Positions 38,764 through 47,626 of a stretch of 64,000 bases of DNA are shown one piece after another. The position numbers and the translations under genes are program-made. The stretch lies in NCBI GenBank assembly GCA_947568835.1, contig OX387604.1, positions 15,839,076 to 15,903,075 on the forward strand, in the 5' to 3' direction. The notes below the pieces were generated by a model. The model searched no databases, was not told the origin of the DNA, and saw only the letters and a list, made by a program, of their open reading frames with translations. Positions within the stretch are counted from its first letter, which is position 1. Every line of letters begins with the position of its first letter. This DNA is from Protonemura montana. Taxonomy: Eukaryota > Arthropoda > Insecta > Plecoptera > Nemouridae.

Positions 38764-39064
38764 GCTGTTGTGAAGGGATTAAAGTTAGTGCAAAAACTTC
38801 ACCCGCTTTGCTTATCAACCTTTCGGCAATGTGGATTTGTGGAGGAACCCTAGCCGTTGTTCGAGTTGAACATCAGGTACGTTCGGTTCGGAATGTACGT
38901 AGACAGAAGTAGGCTACGTTCCAGCACAAAGTTTCCCCTCCTTACTTCTAGGTTAGGTTAGGTTTATCATCATCATCATCATCATCCACTCATTCACCGA
39001 AGCCATTAGACCAGTGCCACTGAACATGTTGTCAAAACAGTGCGCCGTTAATACCACAAACCAA
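38764..39064 (+). mobile_element. 5S-type SINE, 5'-truncated
   Basis: Begins within the body (the TTAAAGTTAGTGCAAAAACTT block) and runs through TTGCTTATCAACCTTTCGG, TGGATTTGTGGAGGAACCCT, TAGGTTAGGTTAGGTT, an uninterrupted (CAT)n run, CCACTCATTCACCGAAGCCA, and a GCGCCGTTAATACCACAAAC tail. The 5S head is absent. The CGGTTCGGAATGTACGTAGACA segment replaces the GGGACGTTAAGCCGG block of the full-length copy. Confidence 0.78.
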
Positions 39065-39114
39065 TGAAATCCCTTCGTTCAACTAAAGTAAAAGCCATCA
39101 AGTTTCCAACGTAG

Positions 39115-39340
39115 CACCGACGCCGTCATGACGTCATTCAACGTCGATTTGATCAAGACATCGCGGCGTCCGACTTGCGGTCGTCGATGCAGCCTCGGTC
39201 ACGTGATCCAGTGCATCTGCGGCGAGGTCGCAGTTGCATCGAGTGTGCAGCCTGCATCCCAACTAGCCGCTGCGCTTTGTCGGCTTCGTCGTCGCTGCGC
39301 GGCGCTGCTCACAGCTAGCACGCATCGTGAGTGATGTCCT
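39115..39340 (+). promoter_or_regulatory. CpG-rich island with CRE, E-box and splice donor: candidate promoter / first exon
   Basis: Abruptly GC- and CpG-rich compared with both flanks. It holds a perfect CRE (TGACGTCA, 39129-39136), a palindromic E-box (TCACGTGA, 39199-39206) and a consensus splice donor GTGAGT at 39327-39332. An open frame of 68 codons (39128-39334) has no recognised domain and may simply reflect the GC content. Together these suit a first, possibly untranslated, exon of a plus-strand gene whose other exons lie far away. It lies between two 5S-SINE copies. The KLF exon is about 19 kb upstream, so this is not its promoter unless on an unusual layout. Confidence 0.4.
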
Positions 39341-39854
39341 AATCACTGACCATGCGCCTCAAAGGAAAATCACCAAGTGCTTTTCTTAAATTGGTTATTT
39401 TTCAAGAGTGATATTCTGTTTTGAATAGCTTTTTCATATTTTTTAGTTCATTTAAACATTGTTTCAATCTTCCACGTGTTGCTATTTGTGTTAGAAGTTT
39501 TTTTTTATAGGATTTCAAAACAGTGTCAAAACAGCATCACCTCCGCAGGTATTTACAAACCTAACCTACTTGCATACCAAACCTACTTGCAACCCAAACC
39601 AACTTGTGGTGTTTGTAAGCGACTCACTGGTTTGAAAATTAGTGATTATCCAATTGTTTACAATGTTGTCGATTGGTGACTGGTGATTTTTATGATGAAC
39701 TTAACCTAGCCTAAAAGACAGAAAGGGATATCCGGTGTGGCATGAAGCCTTCGCTTAACCATTAGTACAGCAAGCACTTGTAAGTATGATTGTCACCTAT
39801 CCAATACGCAGTATTACTCAACTTCGGTGATCTCACTGGACTTGTCCCAAATTT

Positions 39855-39903
39855 TATGACTAATTACAAGTCTTATGACTACTTACAAGTCTTATGACTA
39901 CTT
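39855..39903. repeat. 19-bp tandem repeat, about 2.6 copies
   Basis: The unit TATGACTACTTACAAGTCT repeats head to tail at 39855-39873 and 39874-39892, and partially to 39903, with one substitution between the first two units. It lies just upstream of a SINE copy. Confidence 0.8.
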
Positions 39904-39937
39904 ATGTCTGTTACAAGATTGGTATTTATAAGATTGT

Positions 39938-40220
39938 TAAATGGTTTCGTGCGTTCCAATCACCGGTTTTAATGAGATTGACGAAGTTAAACAACACTTT
40001 AGAGGCGTTGTTGGGTGGGTGACCATCACACCGAAGACTAGTCCTGTTCGGGAGATGAATTGGAGGGATGAAAGCTGGTGCAACAGCTTCACTGTGAGCT
40101 GGCAGCGGTGTCTACTAATTTCTTCTAAGCTAGGTTTGGTATGTCGCAAACCTAATTATCGCAAAGAGCCACCAGTGCAACATGTCCCGTAGATAAGACA
40201 GTGCGTCGTTAAACACCACA
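39938..40220 (+). mobile_element. 5S-type SINE with a good head and a shortened body
   Basis: The head keeps CCAATCACCGGTTTTAATGA, GACGAAGTTAAACAACACTT and TGTTGGGTGGGTGACCATCA, the last being the best 5S GGATGGGTGACC match in the window. The next part (TGTTCGGGAGATGAATTGGA, GATGAAAGCTGGTGCAACAG) follows the family. The middle is then replaced by unrelated sequence containing GGTTTGGTATGTCGCAAACC, and the tail returns with CCAGTGCAACATGT and GTGCGTCGTTAAACACCACA. It lacks the (CAT)n and TAGGTT module. Confidence 0.75.
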
Positions 40221-40581
40221 CATTTATCAACGAATCTTTTAGATCTCATGTTGTTATGATTTACGCTGCATGCTCTGCCATTCTGTTATTATTTACAAGT
40301 AAAATGCTATACTTTGGTTATGAATGTGAAATTTAAAAATAGAGAATGTCAACAGTTAAAGTTTTTAATTCGATGAAATCTTATTGAAATAGCACTAATC
40401 GTTTGCAATTTAATTAAGATTTCATCTAAGTACAACGCATCCAACGTCAAATTGGAGTTACTCGAGATTGACAGATTGTGACGTGGTATAGCGTCACTAG
40501 AATCAGAGTGACTGTGAGTATTCACAGCCTCTTGGTTCTACTTCTTGGCGTTCCGTCATTTTCATCAAATACACTAAAATC
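40221..40581. other. Spacer, nothing recognised
   Basis: AT-rich spacer between the SINE and the tRNA-like sequence. No gene was seen. Confidence 0.5.
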
Positions 40582-40654
40582 GCCCAAGTAGCTCAATGGG
40601 TTAGAACAACACCCGCGGTAGGTGGAGATCGGGGTTCGAGTCCCCGTTTGAGCA
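40582..40654 (+). pseudogene. tRNA-like sequence with intact A and B boxes (probable tRNA pseudogene)
   Basis: 73 bases laid out as a tRNA: 7-bp acceptor, D arm, anticodon arm, 4-base variable loop, T arm with a perfect 5-bp stem (CGGGG/CCCCG) around TTCGAGT, and discriminator A. Defects are visible: C3-A70 mismatch, C11-A24 mismatch in the D stem (GCTC/GAAC), A27-G43 mismatch, and G instead of the invariant T at position 33 of the CGCGGTA anticodon loop. If read literally the anticodon would be CGG (proline), but the body does not look like tRNA-Pro. The B box GGTTCGAGTCC is perfect, so polymerase III could still recognise it. It is probably a pseudogene or SINE head rather than a working tRNA. 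Confidence 0.6.
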
Positions 40655-41461
40655 TCAATTTTTGAGACGGTTATAGTGTTCATAAAATAAAAATTTTGTA
40701 TTTACTCCAATAGTATTTTTAGACCCAAGTTATTTATATATTTAGTGTGTTTGAATATGATTTTCGGCATTAAAATAACTGAATGTGTATAGCTGATATA
40801 AAATTATGATGTAACATCCAGCAATACCTAGTTTCTTGAAGGTGATTGATAGAATCCACCACCGTTGGTGATTTGGAAAAAAATTGCAACTCTTTCTTTA
40901 AGTTCGACTCCATAATACCTCTCGCTAATCACTGACCAAGATAATAATTGGCTCAGCGGATTTCTTTCGTATCTTAACAATCAATAAAGCCAGATGGTAT
41001 TAGAAGATGACAAGAAAATAACAGTTTTTCTTATACATTGCACTCACTTATAAGTTACAAAGAGTGATGAAGGAGTAGGCAGTAACCAAGAAACCCAGCG
41101 TCAGTATATTTTGTGCATTATACCATTATCCATAAAAAAAAAAGGTTTCTGACTTCAATCGTGCCGACTTGGCTTTCATCGGTTTCTCATAGGTGCTAAT
41201 TAAATCTTGTTATTATTGATTCTTTTTATCCCGTCATTTTCTTTTGGTCGGCTAGCTATGCTTTTGTTCAGATTCAATGAAAAGGCAATTCGTTCTATTT
41301 ACAATGTGAAGAGGTAGGATTAAATTTTGCTTGCAGTTTTATTCATTTTTCTTGAAGGCATTGTAACAGTTAACCAAAATATATAACTGCTTACTTGAGA
41401 AACTGGAGGAGAAACTTCGGAAAATGCTTGAATAAAAACATACCTGAATTATGAAATGCAT
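40655..41461. other. Non-coding spacer, nothing recognised
   Basis: AT-rich sequence between the tRNA-like element and the minus-strand SINE. No gene or repeat is supported. Confidence 0.5.
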
Positions 41462-41782
41462 GAGGTGGATGATGATGAGGATGATGATGAACCTAACCTA
41501 GCTCATATATGGAGGGGAGTAACCTTCCTAATAAACCCAGTGCCGGCACGTAGCTTACTTCTGTCCAAGAACCGAGGGGACAACCGGCTTAACGTCCCTT
41601 CCGAAGGACGGTACAACACGAACAGCAGGATTCCTACAAAAATCCACGATGTTGATAAGAAAGGCGAATGGAATTGCTGCACTATAACTTTCATCCCTCA
41701 AACCTCTCTCCAGAACAGAACTGGGCATATGTTTGATGGTCACCCATCCAATACCTGACCAACTCGTCAGACCGTTCGGTGC
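41462..41782 (-). mobile_element. 5S-type SINE, minus strand, internal deletion in the head
   Basis: On the minus strand it starts GCACCGAACGGTCTGACG, then jumps to GGTCAGGTATTGGATGGGTG and continues through ACATATGCCCAGTTCTGTTC, GAGAGAGGTTTGAGGGATGA, TCGCCTTTCTTATCAACATC, TTTTTGTAGGAATCCTGCTG, GTACCGTCCTTCGGAAGGGA, CGTTAAGCCGGTTGTCCCC, TAGGTTAGGTT and (CAT)n. Against the copy at 13557 about 60 bases of the 5S head are missing, including the GAAGTTAAGCAAC promoter motif. It stops after CCACC, without the CATTCACCGA block and tail. The body is well preserved, so it is useful for reconstructing the family. Confidence 0.8.
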
Positions 41783-42060
41783 AAGCTTTTTATCATTGGA
41801 CGGTTTCTTGGATAATTGACATTGCAGCCAAGATGCTCTGTATTAATTAGGATTTGACGCACACAAACTCTCTGCGTCTCAAGATTTAAAAAGAAGTACA
41901 GCTTCACTGAGCACCGTAGATACGCGTCAACTATGAGATGACCTTGAACAAGAAATACGCGTAGAGTTTAGTGAGTTTAGAGTTTACGCTTTTGAGTTTA
42001 GTTGTTTTGAGCTAATGTTCAACTGTCTTCAAGAACATTGCACATTTAAGAGAGTTATAC
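41783..42060. other. Spacer, nothing recognised
   Basis: AT-rich spacer between the minus-strand SINE and the second dispersed-repeat copy. It includes a local run of GAGTTTA-type repeats near 41965-42000. Confidence 0.4.
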
Positions 42061-42358
42061 CGACACAAATGGTGGTCGCCCATAGATAGAGTCACCGTCA
42101 TTTTGAGTGGTAAGAAATTGAATTTAGTTATTTCTTGCTGATTACTTGCATTCTAGACTGGTTGACGTTTAATTAATCCGTTTTTTCTAAAGTTTACCTT
42201 AACGATTTATGTTCATTTATTGAAATTTTAACTCATAATTATTTAATCGTAGAGGTGTGTTCAAGAGAACTGTCGCAAGCGCCATCGGGTAGCCACAACC
42301 GTTACCACTTGTTAGAAGCTGTAGAACGTTTAACATTAAAGCTGTGACTCTTACTGTA
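42061..42358 (+). repeat. Dispersed repeat, copy 2 (unclassified)
   Basis: Second copy of the repeat at 34331-34600, same orientation, with the same ordered landmarks (CACCGTCATTTTGAGTGGTAA, TTATTTCTTGCTGATTACT, CTTAACGATTTA, GCGCCATCGGGTAG, TAGAACGTTTAACATTAAAG). The two copies are about 7.7 kb apart. Confidence 0.65.
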
Positions 42359-45279
42359 CCCAATATTGGCGCTAAAATTTGCATAAATCAACGAAGTGTC
42401 CTCGATTGACAACAGCCCCAGACAGTATCATGACAGATTCTGAAAAACAGATGGTTTTCTCGTCACAGAGTCGTTTAAATATCGGGCTTATGCTGCACAA
42501 AGTGATTAAAAACACAAGCACATACATTTTTTAAATGTACGAATTTTGGGAAAAAATCCATGGTTACGAAAACAACGATAGGCAAAGAAAACAGGGGAGA
42601 TCTTAGTGACAATTCTCTAATAATTTATTCCTTAACTGTGTACGCGGATAATAAATCGAGTAATTATCATAATAATCATCATCAGACAAGTTTTTAAAAT
42701 GAGCTGGAGGATAATTACCAATCGATATTTTCGACCCAGCACTTAGGTAAATTTACCAAGATGGTCAGACCATCAGACATTGGGTCCAGGATAGACGAGG
42801 TGTCCTTGAAGATGTCTAGGCACTAAATAGGAACGACTGTGACACCCGGGTTGGGATCCATGTTCCAGCTCAGAAACGGTTTCTGCTTTGAAGTATATTA
42901 CCTTCATATGATAAGTACGTGATACTTTATAACATTGTATGAACGGGCTAACGTGGATATCACTATACTATATGGCGTCTGCACTGCTTTGATAAATGTA
43001 CGTGCGATACTCGGCATTATCAATCAAAAACATGTGTTAAATTGTAGCGTTGCCAAGCGTTATATAGAGAGCGGCCGGTATATAGGAAAAGAAACGTGAA
43101 AGAGAGATGGAAGGGATAGGTACTGTATGATAAATACTTGGTGTACGCTTGAAACAATATTATGTACTGCACATGCAACCCTTGCTCCCGCAAGTTACGA
43201 GTACAGGACGAACTCACGCTCAGCTCACCGCAAGTGAATAATTAAACCAAGAGCCTTGTGGATAATTCTACACAAGTAGAAACCAGAACAATCTTTTCCG
43301 CTTTACATATTGCGCACCGAAAATAAATTCAATTATTCGCACGACATCTTTACAGCTATTAACGAGTCTTTTTGCGTTCACCTTATAATTGAAGTAAAAA
43401 AAGATGGGACTTGTATTACCATTTTAATCTCAGATTCTTAGCCGTTTGGATTCTGAAACGAAGATCAATCGCCATAATCTAATGAATGGTTTTTCTTGAT
43501 TCTGGGAACGACCAGTGAATGGGACATGCATTTCAAAGCCAGGCGCACATTCGGTCTGCAATTGGCATCTGAAGGCCGGACCGGCAAAAGTATTGCCTTC
43601 GGTGTGACACACTGGAACGCAATGTACACACAATTGTCAGCTCTTCACTGCAAATACAGTTGTTTCTACTTTGGAAGTTTCCTTGCTATCACTCTGGCAC
43701 ATGTCACTAACACAGACTGGCAGATCTTCGATGGTCGTCTTCGTTTGCGTTCGTTGCGTTGCGTTTGACCCACGATTCGTTCGATTCTATCTCACCCTGG
43801 CTTGCTTGGCAAGATGCAGCCGAGGTGAACTACCCGAGGGACATCAGGAATCAGCTGAGACGGATACGCGAGACACGCATCAACAATCGACGATGTCACA
43901 TATCGACATCTTCTTATAGTTGATCTAGTGACTATTTGCATAAACTACTATCTTGAGACGTGACGAATTTGTTACCACATGGGGGCAAGGAATTGCGGGT
44001 AAGCAGCCAGGCATGGCTCTAGCATCTCAGACTGTTCAGGTTATGGTAATGTCGTTTGTGCGGAGAGAAAGAGTCGAACCACGTTTGCTGATCTAGCTCT
44101 TTGGTGGTCGACCATCAGATGACAGCCTAAAGAGTCATGAGCATCTCTTGTTCAATGGAAGTAATGGACTTGAGTTCGACACCAATAAGCATACAAGAGT
44201 CAGCCGTTCAAGCTGGAGGGGTCTTAGGGCTCGACTTCGATTTGTTACTGGTTGGATAGGATGCACTAGATCGTACAAGGTTTGTCGCAAGCAGTCACTA
44301 ACCAATCTGATACGATTCCGAAATCACGCACAAATCGTTTCAAGTTGATAAGGCGTCAATTGGGCTGGTCTGTGACAAGTTTGCTACTGATTGTAAATTG
44401 TGTGGGCTTTGGAAAGACTTTGGCTGATTTGAAATGCAAAGACAATTTAAAAGAATATTTATTCTCTTTTTTTAGTGTTATCATTGCTTTTTACGTTTTT
44501 AGCTAGGGGTCTCTTCTGATGTTGCCAGTACAGAGGAATGTATTAATCCACTGTGAAATATTTTTTGAAGGGAATTTCACTTTGGGAAAATCTTTCAACA
44601 AATAATGTACTTAATGTTCCGTGAGTACGGTTGCAAAAATGGCTAAAAAGTGTAGACACTTTGTAGACTTTTAATTGATAAGCTGTAAAGTAGTGTACGG
44701 TGATTGCTGGCATACCTTCCTATTATACAAGTTCTGAAGACAGAAATCAAATAACTAGTTCATTAGTTGACATTTCAAAGTAAATAAAACCAATACCGCC
44801 AGTTAACTGCAACAATGATGAGAAATTTCAAATAAAAGAACATTCATGGACGTCAACAAGACATGGTCAGTATTACACAACAACCTATACGGGGAAAAAA
44901 GAAAGAACCGTTTTGCCAAAGCGGGGATGGGCTTTAGTACATTTATATCTTATCTTGCAGGTTAATTATCTGATAGGTGTTCTCAAAACACGATCACCAA
45001 TATTTTAGATAGTATACATGAGTTGTTTTCACTCCATTGGTATGCATTAAAATCTTCTAGCTTACCAAGTCTGTACTGTATGCAATATAACTTTGTACAG
45101 AATCAATTGACTTCCTTGAATAAGTTTACTGGGAAATCTTTATTTATCTCTCGAATAATAATAGTTGTCTCATCTAGGGTGGTCGTAAGGTGGATAAGTC
45201 ACCTGGTGATTGCGATTTCAAAAGCAAGAGGGATTGTAAGCAACTAACTATGTTGATATTCTTTTTTAGCGTCGATTCG

Positions 45280-45514
45280 ATCTGGTTGTTGCCACTGTAG
45301 TCAGAAGAGAGTGTGGATGTGGACGACGCCCCCATTGCTCGAGATGAGATCTACATTCGCACCTGACTTCCACAGGTACAGTAAATTTGTCAGCAATCTA
45401 CGATATAAGCCAGCTTGCACATAGGCAAATCAAGTGTAGTGCATAATTGCTTGGCTCATTACTGTAAAAGCCGTGATAATGGACAAATAAAGGTACAATA
45501 CAATACAATAAAAA
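45280..45514 (+). mobile_element. Probable 3' end of a non-LTR retroelement or SINE
   Basis: This stretch is GC-richer than its flanks and ends in GGACAAATAAAGG followed by three TACAA units and an A-run. A poly(A)-signal-like hexamer plus a short tandem tail is a usual ending for LINE/SINE copies. No reverse-transcriptase coding remains, and the 5' limit is a guess based on composition. Confidence 0.35.
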
Positions 45515-45942
45515 AGCGAATAGAGATTCTGGCGATTGTGGCCTTTTTTGGCACCACTTTGCTGCCATTTTGCCGCCATTTTGCCGCTGAGTAAAATATC
45601 TATATTTATTTTAAATGAAATATCGTATTCACTATTTTTTTATGTATGCGAAATCACTTTTAGGGTTGATACAGTATTTTTGATTCTGAAGAATTCTGGA
45701 GGGATTCTGATTGGCAATTATATTTACCTTGTGATTATTTGGCTCATAAATTTACACATATCCGTGGGTATAGTAGAATTAATTAGTAATTTATTTATTA
45801 ATTAGTAATTAGTAATTAGTATGTAATAGAATTAACTAAGTGAATATGTAAATATTATATAATATGACTGAGTGTAAAACACGAATATATTGTAATGACA
45901 TGTCTCATACCAAAGCTATTGGTCAATCGAGAATAAATAAAA

Positions 45943-45975
<33 letters not shown>
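45943..45975. repeat. Microsatellite (ATT)x11
   Basis: Eleven uninterrupted ATT units directly after GAGAATAAATAAAA. It could be the tail of a retroelement ending at AATAAA (45932-45937). Confidence 0.85.
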
Positions 45976-45976
<1 letters not shown>

Positions 45977-47322
45977 GTAAACTCTTTTTGATGATGAGGA
46001 AAAGGCAAGACTGGGATTAGTGATTTCCTACCTTCCAGTACATCCTTTTCGTCGACAATCTTTCAAAACAAACTCAGCTAAGATATGTCAGCTTGTGTAG
46101 TTTATTTTTGATTTACAAACTAAAAGTTTCGTCGGCTTATCATGAAATTCAAAAATTAAAATGAAATAAAAACCTCGTCTTAATTTGAATTCGAAATGTC
46201 ACGTGCCAGATTCTAAACTCTCTTCTATAATTGAGTGAAATTCAACTTTACCCAGCTCACTCTTCGTAAAACGAAACTGCGTCGAAGACTTACGGTGCAA
46301 GGAGCTGAAGCCATGAAGCCAAAGCCAAAAAAAAATGAAATTGCTGCATTTGCTAACGCTCAATAACAATAGGTAATTATTTAAACGACTAATAAAAAAG
46401 TTCAATTGCCGTGTAATTGTTTCTGGTCCTGCTTAGACATCCGCATTACAGAAGCAAAAACGTCTCCTTTTCGCATGCTTTGTTAATGGTCCTCCAGAAT
46501 TGTATCCGACGATTTTTATCCACTTGATTTCGCTATCCTAATTACGACACACATTTTGGTATGAAGCTATAAATCGTTTTGCGCACACTTTTTTGGGCAG
46601 ACGAGCTCTGAATGAGAACATTCATTTAAGCAGTGAATTTGATGGAAATTTATTGGATACTAGCCGCAATATCTACCAGTTTGTAAGCAGAAATATTTTT
46701 TTGAACTCGTGTTTATCCACCCGTTACTAGTGCATGGTGGTGAACTGCCCGTTGCCGGGCACGGGTTACTTGTTTTTCGACCTTTTATTAATTCACCAAT
46801 TTTAAAGTGATTCCTAATAATAAAATAACACACCGTCGTCATTTTGTGTGCTATTCAAATATTAACCTTCCTTCAGCCCTCACGGTGCGCTTCTGTCGCA
46901 ACTCCCAGCAGTCAGGTGGATTGTTATTCAATTCATACTACAAAATAATTTTGGGAACTCAGCGTATCGCGTGCAGGAACAGAATTAAATACGCAGAAAA
47001 ATGCCTCCATGGCAAGCACTCTGAATTCAAATGTCTCTTTAATGATTGAGTTCAGAGAAATACGATTTATCTACCGTTCACTCACTAGTGACAATCAAAT
47101 GAACGTAAGTTCAACACACAGCAATTACCTACGTCAACTACTTCGCTAAAGTACACTGCCAACATTACTCCTTTCCCTCTCTCCCCCACCCTTTGTCAAA
47201 ATTCAGCAAGACACGTTATAACAAGGTTCTAGCAGCGATTTTATTCTCCTTTTCTTATTTTTGTTTTGTTTTACTGTTTTGATTTTTCATTATACACCGT
47301 GGAAAATTAAGTCAGGTGTGCT

Positions 47323-47626
47323 CAAACTGACTAAAATACTTAAAATAAATATAATTCAAACTTAATCCAGTGAAATAACCTCTCACCAAAATTGGAAAAT
47401 CTCTGTTTAAATAACTGAATAAATTGACCCCAAGTGGCTTGGGGTCACCAGTCGGTGACACCAGTGCACGGCACCAAACTGACTAAAATACTTAAAATAA
47501 ATATAATTCAAACTTAATCCAGTGAAATAACCTCTCACCAAAATTGGAAAATCTCTGTTTAAATAACTGAATAAATTGACCCCAAGTGGCTTGGGGTCAC
47601 CAGTCGGTGACACCAGTGCACGGCAC
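47323..47626. repeat. Perfect 152-bp tandem duplication
   Basis: Two head-to-tail copies, 47323-47474 and 47475-47626, each starting CAAACTGACTAAAATACT and ending CCAGTGCACGGCAC. I found no difference on reading both through. Each unit contains the palindrome-like pair CCCCAAGTGGCTTGGGG and a CACCAGTCGGTGACACC segment. An open frame on the minus strand spans both copies but only because the unit is open there; no domain is recognised. Perfect identity implies a very recent event or an assembly duplication. Confidence 0.9.

Larger units (their letters stand above)
42359..47322. other. Non-coding stretch with two probable retroelement 3' ends and an (ATT)n microsatellite
   Basis: No supported gene. 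A moderately GC-rich patch at about 43490-43910 has open frames of up to 90 codons but no recognised domain. AATAAA at 45486-45491 is followed by (TACAA)x3. AATAAA at 45932-45937 is followed by (ATT)x11. Both look like 3' tails of non-LTR elements or SINEs. Confidence 0.5.

Noticed and set aside
38950-38966. Interstitial telomere repeat (TTAGG)n
   Set aside because: Only two to three imperfect steps, and it recurs at the same place in other SINE copies, so it is part of the SINE body.
41456-41758. 100-codon frame starting with an Asp-rich segment
   Set aside because: It lies within the minus-strand 5S-SINE. The acidic start is its (GAT)n stretch.
43430-43919. Overlapping open frames of 67-90 codons on both strands
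   Set aside because: A moderately GC-rich patch with no recognised domain, and the frames conflict with one another.
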